Part shown: in pieces, positions 43,105-51,734 of the stretch | Layout of the letters: every line of letters begins with the position of its first letter | Position numbering within the stretch: position 1 is the stretch's first letter | NCBI GenBank assembly: GCA_963770485.1 | Contig: CAVYPX010000017.1 | Coordinates: forward strand, 62,001 to 126,000 | From: CAVVEC01 sp963770485 | GTDB lineage: Bacteria > Acidobacteriota > Terriglobia > Terriglobales > Acidobacteriaceae | Length of the DNA: 64,000 nucleotides | Direction: 5' to 3' | Made by a program: the position numbers and the translations under genes | Notes under the pieces: model-generated | Seen by the model: the letters and a program-made list of their open reading frames with translations, nothing else | Told to the model about the DNA's origin: nothing | The model's database searches: none

Positions 43105-43746
43105 ATGCCCAAAACACAATCCGCCAAAGCCCGCGCCAGGAGAATCAAACTCCTTCTGTTCGACGTTGACGGCGTCCTCACCGACGGCAAGCTGTACATC
43201 TTCCCTGCACCTGCCGGAATCCAGCAATCCACCGACGATCATACCGCCAAACATGGCGGGCAAGGCGGTTTCGGCCTGGTGAGCCAGAGCATGATCGAAG
43301 CCAAGGGCTTCCATGCCCACGACGGCACTGCCATTTCGTTAGCTCGCCTCGCTGGGATCAAGACTGGGCTGATCACCAAGCGCATTTCGGACACGGTCGC
43401 TCTGCGCGCCCGCGATTTGAAGCTTGAGCATGTTCACCAGGGCATCCAGGATAAGTTGACGGTTTTCGAGCAAGTATTGCGCCAGGAAGGACTTAGTTCA
43501 AGCGAGGCTGCCTTCGTGGGGGACGATGTCATCGACCTGCCGGTGATGCGGAATTGCGGCTTCGCGATTGCCGTGGCCAACGCCCGCAGCGAGGTGAAGC
43601 AGGAAGCCCACTATGTTACTCCACACGCCGGAGGAGAGGGCGCCCTGCGCGACGCAGTCGAGTACATCCTGAAAGCGCAAGGCAAGTGGAAACAGGTGGT
43701 TAGCGAATACATCTGCGAGAGAAGCCCGAAAAAGATCGGCTCTTAG
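43105..43746 (+). CDS. KdsC-like HAD phosphatase
   Basis: The 213-aa C0-type HAD phosphatase has LLLFDVDGVLTDGKLYI (DxD) and AFVGDDVIDLPVM (GDD), with GLITKRISDTVALRARDL between, as in 3-deoxy-D-manno-octulosonate-8-phosphate phosphatase. A ~30-residue insert (about 38-67) follows the first motif, before the HDG element, where KdsC normally has about 10. The ATG at 43105 is chosen over 43087. TAGAAT (43091-43096) lies 8 bp before it. The substrate, a Kdo-type sugar phosphate, is inferred. Confidence 0.85.
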   Translation: MPKTQSAKARARRIKLLLFDVDGVLTDGKLYIFPAPAGIQQSTDDHTAKHGGQGGFGLVSQSMIEAKGFHAHDGTAISLARLAGIKTGLITKRISDTVALRARDLKLEHVHQGIQDKLTVFEQVLRQEGLSSSEAAFVGDDVIDLPVMRNCGFAIAVANARSEVKQEAHYVTPHAGGEGALRDAVEYILKAQGKWKQVVSEYICERSPKKIGS

Positions 43747-43790
43747 CGAAATAAATCCACATGGGCTGAGTGATTTCGGCCGACACGTCA

Positions 43791-43909
43791 GGCTAAAAGC
43801 TAAAGGCTAAGAGCTAAGAGCTAAGAGCTAAGAGCTAAGAGCTAAGAGCTAAGGGCTAAGGGCTAAAGGCTAAAGGCTAAGAGCTAATGGCTAAAAGCTA
43901 ATGGCTGAT
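43791..43909 (+). repeat. Seventeen-unit heptamer tandem array (RGCTAAR)
   Basis: The 119 bp are exactly 17 units of 7 bp, mostly AGCTAAG, with GGCTAAG, GGCTAAA, AGCTAAT and GGCTGAT variants. The phase is never broken. It lies between the kdsC-like gene and the terminator of the convergent TPR operon. Confidence 0.95.
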
Positions 43910-43912
43910 CTT

Positions 43913-43965
43913 AAAAAACCCACCGGCCGTCTGCTTGGGGCGTGCTCGGGTCGACAACCGATGGG
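43913..43965 (-). terminator. Intrinsic terminator of the TPR transcript
   Basis: On the minus strand CCCATCGG (43965-43958) pairs with CCGGTGGG (43926-43919; one G-T) around a 31-nt loop and is followed by six T. It would end the transcript of the small ORF and the TPR gene. Confidence 0.6.
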
Positions 43966-43978
43966 CTACCGTTTCTCC

Positions 43979-44089
43979 TTACTCACCCTGTGCTTTCAGG
44001 AGCATTTGCAACCATAAAACCGCTTTAATGAAGAAAGTTGCGTCGCCACGCAAGAAATTTTTGGGTTTGCTAACTCTATGCCGCGGCAT
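43979..44089 (-). CDS. 36-aa small protein downstream of the TPR gene
   Basis: An ATG three bases after the TPR stop codon opens 36 codons. The sequence begins MPRHRVSKPKNFLRGDATFF and ends KAVLWLQMLLKAQGE, a basic N-terminus followed by an amphipathic or hydrophobic helix. The spacing argues for translation coupled to the TPR gene. No family is recognised. It could equally be a random short frame, as there is no independent ribosome-binding site. Confidence 0.35.
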   Translation of the reverse strand: MPRHRVSKPKNFLRGDATFFIKAVLWLQMLLKAQGE

Positions 44090-44092
44090 AAC

Positions 44093-44932
44093 TTATTCGG
44101 GGATTGCGGGTGGGCGCGCTGCCATAAGCTGGGTAAAACGGGTGTCGCTTCGCAGCCCCGCGAACTCCGGATCCTTATACACGTCATCAATGTTCTTATA
44201 GCCCTCCTCCAGGGCTCGCCGCAGGTACTGGAGGGAGCGGTCCCGATCGTTCTGCTTGGCGAAGAGTTTGGCAATCACGTAATCGTAGCGCGCCCGGTCC
44301 TCCGGGGATGGCAACTGCGCTGAAATTCCGTTGTGGGAGGTCCGTTCCAGGATATCCGGATCGAGATCCACCGCCTTTTCATAGGTGTCGAGCGCCTTGT
44401 CGAATTCCCTTTTGGAGAAGTAAGCAGCGCCGAGATTGCTGAAGAACGAAGCCGAGTCGGGTCGTAACTGAATCGCCTTCTCGTATTGCTTGATGGCTTT
44501 TCCGTATTTTCTTTTCTCGTATTCTATGACGCCGAGATTGTTGAGCGCTTCCGCGTACTTGTGATCGTAGTGGATGGCTCGTTCAAAGTACTTTCCGGCC
44601 TCGTCGTAGCGTTGCAACTGCAGCTCGGCGATCCCCAGCTTATTGAGCAGCTGTGGATTGTTGCGGTTCCTCGCAAGCGCCGCGCGATAGTAGTCGAGCG
44701 CATCCAGATAAGCCTTTTGGACGCGCAGTTCGTCGCCGCGCTTTTCCAGTTCCTCAGCCGAGGCGTTTACGGCAGGTGGTTCGGCGCGCCGCATCGTGGG
44801 CGGGTTGATCTGCACCAGTTCGGGCGAACCGCTCTGCGCCGGAACGGCAGGCATGCCAAACATGGCCTGGGTCAGCAGGCAGAAGATCAGCGAACAGAAG
44901 ATCCACATGCAGCAGAGAAATTGGCGATGCAC
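44093..44932 (-). CDS. Exported TPR protein
   Basis: The 279-aa product has a GTG start with AGGAGG 7 nt upstream and a hydrophobic signal (MWIFCSLIFCLLTQAMFG). Five to six TPRs run from about 60 (LDALDYYRAALARNRNNPQLLNKLGIAELQLQRYDEAGKYFERAIHYDHKYAEALNNLGVIEYEKRKYGKAIKQYEKAIQLRPDS). It lies downstream of the PBP1b-like gene on the same strand, which hints at a role in cell-wall assembly. Confidence 0.88.
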   Translation of the reverse strand: MHRQFLCCMWIFCSLIFCLLTQAMFGMPAVPAQSGSPELVQINPPTMRRAEPPAVNASAEELEKRGDELRVQKAYLDALDYYRAALARNRNNPQLLNKLGIAELQLQRYDEAGKYFERAIHYDHKYAEALNNLGVIEYEKRKYGKAIKQYEKAIQLRPDSASFFSNLGAAYFSKREFDKALDTYEKAVDLDPDILERTSHNGISAQLPSPEDRARYDYVIAKLFAKQNDRDRSLQYLRRALEEGYKNIDDVYKDPEFAGLRSDTRFTQLMAARPPAIPE

Positions 44933-45019
44933 GAGCTCACCTCCTGAGACGCCAGGCGAACTTCCTCGAATCCATGCTCAATATCTACAGTGACACCCTC
45001 AGACCCAACAAAGTTCCAG

Positions 45020-47587
45020 TCAGTGAGGAGCATCTCCGGTCTGCTCCGCTGGCTTGGACGGAGGGTTAGACGATTTGTCGTCCTTAAAGATACCCGCTAT
45101 TTTGCCAAAGAAACCCTTTTTCTTTTGCGCGTCTTCGGCCGGTGCGTTTGGGTCTCGGGCCGCGACTCCGGGAGAGTTTGGCGGCGGCAATACCTTGTCC
45201 CCTCCAAGACCAAATATGCGGGAGAAAAGCCCTTTTATGCCAGAAGCCTGATCGCAGGTCTCGTTCGGTTCAGTTCCGGCGATAAACGCGGCGCTATATG
45301 TTTCCGGACAGGAGGGAGTCGCCAGCCGATTGGTGGCCTTATCCAGTTGGACATCCACTACGCCCACCGGTTGACTGAACGACTTCACATCCGCATATTG
45401 CGGGAGCGTGACGGCTTTCTTCATGAACTCCGCCCAGATCGGCGCTGCGCTCTGCGCCCCGCTCAGGCGGATGTCGCTGTAGTCGTCATATCCGACCCAG
45501 ACGATACAGAGAAGATTGCTGGTGTAGCCGGCGAACCAGCCATCGTGCGAGGTTCCAGTCTTACCCGCTGCTGGAGCATTGAAACCGAGGGTGCGAACTT
45601 CGTAGGCCGTTCCGAAGTTCAGCACACCCTCCATCATATTGGTCATCACGAAAGCGACGCGCGGGTCCAGTACCGGCCGCTTGTCTGGCTTGAACTCCAT
45701 GACCATATCCCCGGCGGCATTGCGCACCGAGTTGACCATGACCGGTGAAACGCGCACGCCCGAATTGGCGAAAACCGTGTAGGCAGCGGCCATATCCAGG
45801 GGAGTAGCGTCGTAAGCCCCCAGCGCCATCGCCGGAGTGGCCTTGACGGAGGTGATCCCGGCAGCCTTGGCCAGGTCCGCGACTTTGTCGTAACCCACTT
45901 CTTCCGCCAGTTTCACCGTCGCGTTGTTCAACGACATCGCCAGCGCATAACGGGCGGTTACGTCGCCGTGATACTCCTCTTTGTAATTCCGCGGCTCGTA
46001 GATCTGGTCGCCATACGCGAAGGTGCTCGGTTGATCCGTGACCATGGACGCCGGAGTGAACACCGGGTTAGCCCCATCCACCGCAGTATTGATGGCAGTG
46101 GCGTAGACAAACGGCTTAAAAATCGACCCAGTGGGACGCTTGGCCACGGCATGATCCAGTTGACTGAAGCCGTAGTTCCGCCCCCCGACCAAAGCAAGCA
46201 CTTCTCCGGTATGCGGATTCATGGCCACCAGCGCCACCTGCGCTTGCGGGCCCGGTTCGACCGTGGTCTCGAATTTCTTGCCCACTTTCACGCGCTTGGT
46301 CCGCCGCTTGGTCACTTGTTCATCAACCAGCTTCATGCCCGTTTCCACGGCCTGAGCTGCCGCCTTCTGCAGACCGGGATCCAGTGTGGTGTAGATGCGG
46401 TAGGACTGTTCGTTGAGTTCACGTTCATTCAGTCTGCTGATCACGGTGTCGCGAACAAGGTCCACAAAATACGGGGCGTCGCTGGCTTCCACGTTGGGAG
46501 GTGCCAGCTTCAACGGCGCGGCCTTGGCCTGCTCCGCCTGCTCTCGGGTAATCGCATGGGTGTCTGCCATGCTGTCCAGCACCAAATTGCGGCGCTCCAG
46601 CGCGCGTTCCGGATGGCGATAAGGCGACAAGTAGCTCGGCGCCTGGATCAACCCCGCAATCAGCGCCGCTTCGGGCAGAGAAATATCCTTCAGGTCCTTG
46701 TTGAAATAAGCCTGCGAAGCCTGGGCAAAGCCGCTGATGGTGAATGAGCCACGCTGTCCCAGGTCGACGCGATTGGCGTAGAACTCGAAGATCTGCTGCT
46801 TGCTGAACTTCTGTTCCAGTTCCATGGCAATCAGCATTTCCACCAGCTTGCGCCTCACCGTTTTCTGCGGCGTCAGGAAGAAAGCCCGCGAAAGCTGCAT
46901 GGTCAAAGTGGAACCGCCCTGCTCATGTTTCTGATGCGTGACATCAACCCAGGCCGCTTCTGCCAGGCGAATGAAATTCACCCCACTGTGCTGGAAAAAG
47001 CGCCGGTCTTCGATGGCAAGCACTGCGTCCACCAATACTTTGGGAATGTCGTTGTACTTCACCAGTTCCCGCTTGGAGCGCTGTTCCGCATCAAACAGCG
47101 AAGTGATCATCTGAGGTTCGAGTTCATAGGCCTCGAGATCGCCCGATTTTCCGGTGATGCTGGTCACTTGTCCATCTTGTATACGGATCGTGGCTGGCTC
47201 CGGACTATGGTAGGACTGGGGCCCGGGTTTGATTTCAACGCCGCCGTTCAGCAGCCGGTAGCTGCCCATCGGCGATGCGCCTGCATTCTCCGCGTAGCCG
47301 GCCCGGCGAAGTTGCGCCGCGATTCCGCGCGCATCCATTGTCTCGCCGACCTTGACCACGCGAGGTATGGCGTAAATCCTGGCAGAACTGCTGAATACTG
47401 CCCCCTTGAAGCGCTGCTCAATGATCCGGTCGTACTTGATGTAGTAATAGGAGAACAGGGCACTGACGGCGACGGCGAGAACGACAAATACGGCAAACGC
47501 GCCCCTGAGCACGGGATCGCGTGCGACGAATCCCCTGCCGCCTTTCCCACTGAGCTTTCTTTTCGGGATCTTTAGTTTAATGGCCAC
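45020..47587 (-). CDS. mrcB: Class A penicillin-binding protein, PBP1b-like
   Basis: The 855-aa product has a cytoplasmic basic tail, a membrane segment (GAFAVFVVLAVAVSALFSYYY) and a UB2H-like domain (ARIYAIPRVVKVGETMDARGIAAQLRRAGY). The GT51 glycosyltransferase contains EDRRFFQHSGVN and GGSTLTMQLSRAFFL. The transpeptidase has TGSIFKP (SxxK), SLNN (SxN) and KTGTS. The C-terminus is proline- and lysine-rich. Both activities look intact. UB2H is what binds LpoB in enterobacteria; no LpoB is visible here. Confidence 0.94.
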   Translation of the reverse strand: MAIKLKIPKRKLSGKGGRGFVARDPVLRGAFAVFVVLAVAVSALFSYYYIKYDRIIEQRFKGAVFSSSARIYAIPRVVKVGETMDARGIAAQLRRAGYAENAGASPMGSYRLLNGGVEIKPGPQSYHSPEPATIRIQDGQVTSITGKSGDLEAYELEPQMITSLFDAEQRSKRELVKYNDIPKVLVDAVLAIEDRRFFQHSGVNFIRLAEAAWVDVTHQKHEQGGSTLTMQLSRAFFLTPQKTVRRKLVEMLIAMELEQKFSKQQIFEFYANRVDLGQRGSFTISGFAQASQAYFNKDLKDISLPEAALIAGLIQAPSYLSPYRHPERALERRNLVLDSMADTHAITREQAEQAKAAPLKLAPPNVEASDAPYFVDLVRDTVISRLNERELNEQSYRIYTTLDPGLQKAAAQAVETGMKLVDEQVTKRRTKRVKVGKKFETTVEPGPQAQVALVAMNPHTGEVLALVGGRNYGFSQLDHAVAKRPTGSIFKPFVYATAINTAVDGANPVFTPASMVTDQPSTFAYGDQIYEPRNYKEEYHGDVTARYALAMSLNNATVKLAEEVGYDKVADLAKAAGITSVKATPAMALGAYDATPLDMAAAYTVFANSGVRVSPVMVNSVRNAAGDMVMEFKPDKRPVLDPRVAFVMTNMMEGVLNFGTAYEVRTLGFNAPAAGKTGTSHDGWFAGYTSNLLCIVWVGYDDYSDIRLSGAQSAAPIWAEFMKKAVTLPQYADVKSFSQPVGVVDVQLDKATNRLATPSCPETYSAAFIAGTEPNETCDQASGIKGLFSRIFGLGGDKVLPPPNSPGVAARDPNAPAEDAQKKKGFFGKIAGIFKDDKSSNPPSKPAEQTGDAPH

Positions 47588-47812
47588 GTTGAATTGGCGG
47601 TGTCATCCACGCGTCGGCCCGGACAAAATCGCCCCACATGGTAGTGAGATGATGCGGGATACCAATGCGTTATCTGTTCTTCTCTTGCGCCAGAGCAGGA
47701 GACTCCGGTCGGATCGCAGCGGTTAGAGTCTTCCATGACTCCAAAGCGTTGCAACCTCCGGATCACTCCCGTCCCTATTCTAAATCACGCGGAATTCAGT
47801 ATCGGTATTGAC

Positions 47813-48169
47813 TCAAAAGGGGCTCTTATTCTCGGTGGAAGGATCGAAATGCAAATCCAGCGGGTATCCGGGCAGCTCCACGTGCACAGTGTACGGCGCC
47901 ACGATGGTCAGCGAGCCGGTGCCGGTGACGCCGTGACGCTGGACCTTTATCTGTTCCCTCGACAGCGGAATCTCGAGGTCCTGCGCTTTCTTGAAGATCA
48001 TTTCCTGGATGTCAGTTTCCGGCTTCGTAGTATAGGTTTCCAGCGTAGCTTCGGTCTTGATCACGTCCTGGAATTGGTAGTTGTTGTAGTAGACAGGGAT
48101 CAACTCTGCTCCCAGATACACGGCCACCACAATCACAGCCAGTCCAATGCCAAGTTTAATGGTACCCAT
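47813..48169 (-). CDS. Small single-pass membrane protein
   Basis: The 118-aa product starts from the ATG at 48169, giving a short basic start and one transmembrane segment (KLGIGLAVIVVAVYLGAELI). The rest is a small alpha/beta domain (FQDVIKTEATLETYTTKPETDIQEMIFKKAQDLEIPL; TIVAPYTVHVELPGYPLDLHF). It is reminiscent of DUF4845-type proteins, but the assignment is tentative. It lies between proS and mrcB on the same strand. Confidence 0.7.
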   Translation of the reverse strand: MGTIKLGIGLAVIVVAVYLGAELIPVYYNNYQFQDVIKTEATLETYTTKPETDIQEMIFKKAQDLEIPLSREQIKVQRHGVTGTGSLTIVAPYTVHVELPGYPLDLHFDPSTENKSPF

Positions 48170-48209
48170 CGCGCGCTCCGGATTCGGCCCCACGCCGACG
48201 GTACAGCCA

Positions 48210-50021
48210 TCAGCGCACAGGCCTCAAAACTCTGAAATAGTCCGTTATTGCGCTGATGCTAACATCCTGTACCTGGTGAGTCGAGCGCTGAACGACTTCG
48301 ACAGTATCTTCGGTAACCTTCTTCCCGACGGTAACCCGATAGGGTATGCCCACTAGGTCAGCATCCTTGAACTTTACCCCTGGCCTTTCGTCCCTGTCAT
48401 CGAGTAACACCTCGAAACCTTCGCCCTCCAGGCGCCGGGTAATGTCTTCGGCGGCATGTTTGACCTTATCGTCTCCGACATTGGTTGGGGTCACCACGAT
48501 CTCAAACGGCGCGATTTGCGGCGGCAGCCAGAAGCCATTCGAGTCGTTGCTTTGCTCAATGGAAGCGGTGAGAATACGCTCAATCCCGATGCCGTAACTG
48601 CCCATGATCGGCGTGACTTCCTTGCCGTTGCGATCGAGCACGCGCGCGCCCATGGACTCGGAATACTTGTAGCCCAGCTTGAAGATGTGGCCAATCTCGA
48701 CCGCCGTATCGATGCGGAGCGCAGCGCCGCAATTGGGGCAGCCTTCGCCTGCCTCGACATTGCGAATGTCGGCAACATCCGTCCACTGGAAGTCGCGGCC
48801 CGGCGTGACGTTTTTGAAGTGATAGTCGAGTTTGTTGGCGCCACAAATCATGTTCTTGCGGCCTTGCAACGACTGATCCAGCACCACCGCGAGGCTGTCG
48901 GCTGCTCCTGCAAGCTCCCTGTCAAACTTGGCGCGCACTTGGAGCCCCACCGGCCCAATGAATCCGCCCGGCCCATGAAAATATCTTTCCAACTCCTCCG
49001 GATGCATCGGGCGCAGTTCGCTCGCACCTATCAACGTCAGCAGCTTGGTCTCGTTTACGGTGTGGTCCCCGCGCAGGAAAACCGCAACCGGAATTTCGAC
49101 GACCGTGTGGTCCCGCTTAGCCAGGACTTTGACGGCTAGAGATTCCCCGGTTTTTTTTTGCGCCACGTACGCAACAGCTTTGATGTCCTGCCTGGGTGAG
49201 ACTTTCAAGAACTCCGCCACCTCGGCGATCGCCCCTTTTCCCGGCGTGTGGACTAACAAAGGCTGACCATCGCCTTCCGGCGCAAGATCCTGAACTGGTC
49301 CGAGCTTTGACGTCGCCTTTTCCATATTTGCCGCGTAGTTGCAGCTCTCGCAACTCACAATCATGTCTTCGCCCGCCGGCGTTCGCACCATGAACTCATG
49401 CGACTCCGAACCGCCCATAGCGCCCGAATGCGCTTCCACGACCATGTATTTCAATCCGCAGCGGTCGAAGATGCGACAATAGGCGTCGTAGTGCTTCTTG
49501 TAGGAAACGTCGAGACCCGCCGGATCGATGTCAAAGGAATACGAATCCTTCATCATGAACTGGCGCACGCGCAGCAGGCCCGACTTGGGCCGCGGCTCGT
49601 CGCGAAACTTGGGCGCGATCTGGTACCAGATTTGCGGCAACTGCTTGTAGCTGCGCAGTTCTTTCCGCGCGATCTCGGTCATGACTTCTTCTTCGGTGAA
49701 GCCCAGGCAAAGATCGGCGCCTTTGCGGTCTTTCAGGCGAAACATGGTCTCGCCCATCACCGACCAGCGGCCGCTGGCCTCCCAGAGTTCCCGCGGATGC
49801 AGCGCCGGCAGGTAGAATTCCTGCCCGATTTTGTCCATCTCCTGGCGGACGATGGCAATGATCTTGTTGAACGACCGGTTTCCCAGGAAAAGAAACGAGT
49901 AGATGCCGGCGGCAAGCTGACGGATATAGCCTGCCCGCACCAGAAACTTGTGGCTGGCGACCTCGGCGTCCGCAGGCGCCTCGCGCAGCGTAGGAATAAA
50001 CAGCTCTGACCAGCGATGCAT
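48210..50021 (-). CDS. proS: Prolyl-tRNA synthetase, bacterial type
   Basis: The 603-aa class II synthetase begins MHRWSELFIPTLREAPADAEVASHKFLVRAGYIRQLAAGIYSF. It has motif 2 (APKFRDEPRPKSGLLRVRQF), an editing INS domain inserted between motifs 2 and 3 (about 230-400), motif 3 (GSYGIGIERIL) and a C-terminal anticodon-binding domain. The length equals the bacterial ProS norm with editing domain. The start is the ATG at 50021. Confidence 0.96.
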   Translation of the reverse strand: MHRWSELFIPTLREAPADAEVASHKFLVRAGYIRQLAAGIYSFLFLGNRSFNKIIAIVRQEMDKIGQEFYLPALHPRELWEASGRWSVMGETMFRLKDRKGADLCLGFTEEEVMTEIARKELRSYKQLPQIWYQIAPKFRDEPRPKSGLLRVRQFMMKDSYSFDIDPAGLDVSYKKHYDAYCRIFDRCGLKYMVVEAHSGAMGGSESHEFMVRTPAGEDMIVSCESCNYAANMEKATSKLGPVQDLAPEGDGQPLLVHTPGKGAIAEVAEFLKVSPRQDIKAVAYVAQKKTGESLAVKVLAKRDHTVVEIPVAVFLRGDHTVNETKLLTLIGASELRPMHPEELERYFHGPGGFIGPVGLQVRAKFDRELAGAADSLAVVLDQSLQGRKNMICGANKLDYHFKNVTPGRDFQWTDVADIRNVEAGEGCPNCGAALRIDTAVEIGHIFKLGYKYSESMGARVLDRNGKEVTPIMGSYGIGIERILTASIEQSNDSNGFWLPPQIAPFEIVVTPTNVGDDKVKHAAEDITRRLEGEGFEVLLDDRDERPGVKFKDADLVGIPYRVTVGKKVTEDTVEVVQRSTHQVQDVSISAITDYFRVLRPVR

Positions 50022-50113
50022 AGTTAGGGGTCCTGAGTAGCAAGGGATTGGCTATTGTAAATGATTGAGCGAGATCAACCAGGATGCGGCCGTCGAAATC
50101 GGCAATGCTCACG

Positions 50114-50143
50114 TAAGGGCGGACGCCCTCGTCCGCGGAGGGG
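50114..50143. repeat. Family C-like GGGCGGACGCCC hairpin
   Basis: The words GGGCGGACGCCCTCGTCCGC recall the GGCGTCCG/CGGACG half of family C copies. It lies in the proS-hicB divergent gap. Homology is weaker than for the two full copies. Confidence 0.45.
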
Positions 50144-50171
50144 AGCAACGGTCGGGCAGGAAACCCGTCTT

Positions 50172-50200
50172 TTGACTCGCCTCTGCTGCCACGGTAGAAT
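50172..50200 (+). promoter_or_regulatory. Near-consensus sigma-70 promoter of hicB/phosphoesterase
   Basis: TTGACT (50172-50177) and TAGAAT (50195-50200) are spaced by exactly 17 bp. The ATG at 50215 is 14 bp past the -10, so the expected leader is about 8 nt. Confidence 0.7.
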
Positions 50201-50214
50201 CGGCCTTAATCACA

Positions 50215-50418
50215 ATGCCAAGAACACGCTGCCACTACAACATCATGCTTCGGCCCGAGCCTGAAGGCGGATTTACCGCTATCGTGCCCGCTCTGCCGGG
50301 CTGCGTCACCTATGGGCGCACATTGCCCGAGGCCAGGAAGATGGCGAAGGACGCGATATCCGGTTTCATCAAGAGCCTAAGAAAGCACAAGGAACAGGTT
50401 CCCACCGAGAACTCCTAA
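50215..50418 (+). CDS. HicB-like protein without a HicA partner
   Basis: The 67-aa product shows the partial RNase-H fold of HicB: CHYNIMLRPEPEGGFTAIVPALPGCVTYGRTLPEARKMAKDAI. It lacks a C-terminal DNA-binding domain. No HicA-type gene lies beside it. Its stop codon is directly followed by the TTG start of a phosphoesterase gene, so it forms an operon with that gene instead of with a toxin. Confidence 0.82.
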   Translation: MPRTRCHYNIMLRPEPEGGFTAIVPALPGCVTYGRTLPEARKMAKDAISGFIKSLRKHKEQVPTENS

Positions 50419-51294
50419 TTGCCATCTCTTACCCGGCGCAGATTCCTTCAAGCCACGGCGGCATTCGCCGCCACCAGTGCTTTGGCCCTGGGCGATGACA
50501 CCATTCTTCGCGAACCGAATCACCCCAGGCTGGTGCGAATCGAACTTGCGCTCGCCCGATGGCCTGCTGCCCTCGACGGTTTCACCATCGCTCAGTTGAG
50601 CGATTTTCACTACGACGAATATTTCTCTGCCGCTCCCCTCCGAGCCGCCATCGGAATCGTCAACCAAGTACATCCGGACCTGGTGGTTTTGACCGGAGAT
50701 TTTGTGACCGTGCCCGTCCTAGCCGGCTTCCGGCACATCAAGAAGCACGCAGCCGGGGTCATTGATCCTTGTACCGCCCTGCTGGCCCAACTAAGCCCTC
50801 GCCTTGGGATGTTCGCGGTCCTCGGGAATCACGATGTCGATTCCGATCCGGGTCGAATCATTGCAACTCTTCGCTCTCATGGGATCGCAACCCTGCGCAA
50901 TGCTTCAATGCCTATCGAGGATCGAGGTGCGAGGTTCTGGCTGACCGGCGTGGATTCGGTGATGGAAGGCAAACCCGACATCAACTCTACTTTGCGCGGC
51001 ATTCCTCCAAACGAACCGATCGTCTTGCTGGCTCACGAGCCCGACTTCGCCGACAAGGCCGCTTTGCACTCCGTGGACCTTCAGCTTTCCGGGCACTCGC
51101 ATGGAGGGCAAATCTGGCTTCCCGGAATCGGTGCTCCCTGGCTGCCGGAGTTTGCCCGAAAATATCCGCGGGGACTTTACACTGTTGGTCCTTTGACCCT
51201 ATACACCAACTTTGGCCTGGGCACGATCCGTTTGCCCATGCGATTGAACTGTCCTCCTGAAGTCACGTTGTTTACTTTGCGTGCCGCAAAATAG
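50419..51294 (+). CDS. Tat-exported metallophosphoesterase
   Basis: The 291-aa product starts at TTG 50419 with zero spacing after hicB. The N-terminus LTRRRFLQATAAFAATSALALG is a twin-arginine signal. Calcineurin-like motifs are complete: QLSDFHYDE (D-x-H), VVLTGDFV (GD), VLGNHDVDSD (GNHD) and LSGHSHGGQIWLP (GHSHGGQ). It resembles the YkuE/YaeI group of exported phosphodiesterases. Translational coupling to hicB explains the poor start codon. Confidence 0.9.
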   Translation: MPSLTRRRFLQATAAFAATSALALGDDTILREPNHPRLVRIELALARWPAALDGFTIAQLSDFHYDEYFSAAPLRAAIGIVNQVHPDLVVLTGDFVTVPVLAGFRHIKKHAAGVIDPCTALLAQLSPRLGMFAVLGNHDVDSDPGRIIATLRSHGIATLRNASMPIEDRGARFWLTGVDSVMEGKPDINSTLRGIPPNEPIVLLAHEPDFADKAALHSVDLQLSGHSHGGQIWLPGIGAPWLPEFARKYPRGLYTVGPLTLYTNFGLGTIRLPMRLNCPPEVTLFTLRAAK

Positions 51295-51307
51295 TTCATC
51301 GAATCCG

Positions 51308-51332
51308 AAAACACGGCCATAGCCCCGTTTTT
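51308..51332 (+). terminator. Possible terminator after the phosphoesterase
   Basis: AAAACACGGC and GCCCCGTTTT pair with a 2x2 internal mismatch around CATA, followed by TT. It sits 14 bp after the stop codon. Confidence 0.4.
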
Positions 51333-51454
51333 AACTAGGCGCGGACGCAATTGTGTATTACAATCCCCGCAATCTGGCCTGGGAAGATGCAACAAATTTC
51401 CTACCTGAAAAACCAGCGGAGTTTGATTGCCAAGGCTGTTGGAGCGCGCCACTT

Positions 51455-51667
51455 ATGAGAAACGTGTATGAATTGTTGCGACACAAGGAACTGGCCCTGG
51501 AGCGTGTGCGTAGCGAAGTCAAAGCGCTTCGAGCGGTTGTTCCTTTGCTTGCCGAACCGAATGACCCGGTTGTAAGTCAATCTGACCTCGCAGCGTCTCC
51601 AGCCCTTGGGAAGAACAAGTGGCCGCTCAAGGTTCAGGACACGCCGCGGGTCCCCTTTACCTCATAA
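51455..51667 (+). CDS. 70-aa protein of unknown function
   Basis: The product begins MRNVYELLRHKELALERVRSEVKALRAVVPLL, a heptad-patterned helix, then a disordered tail. The start ATG at 51455 is favoured because the upstream part reads as non-protein-like sequence; GGAG lies about 11 nt before it. Short proteins with this MRNVYELLRxKE start are, to my knowledge, frequent in Acidobacteria (recalled, not checked). It precedes rfbB by ~67 bp. Confidence 0.6.
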   Translation: MRNVYELLRHKELALERVRSEVKALRAVVPLLAEPNDPVVSQSDLAASPALGKNKWPLKVQDTPRVPFTS

Positions 51668-51734
51668 GACCAGACGCTAAGCGGAACTGCGGTTATACTT
51701 TATGGTTCGACCGCTTGGTCTCTAGGTTCATTGA

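Noticed and set aside
43791..43909. Possible CRISPR array
   Set aside because: The repeats are 7-bp tandem units without spacers, and no cas genes are present.
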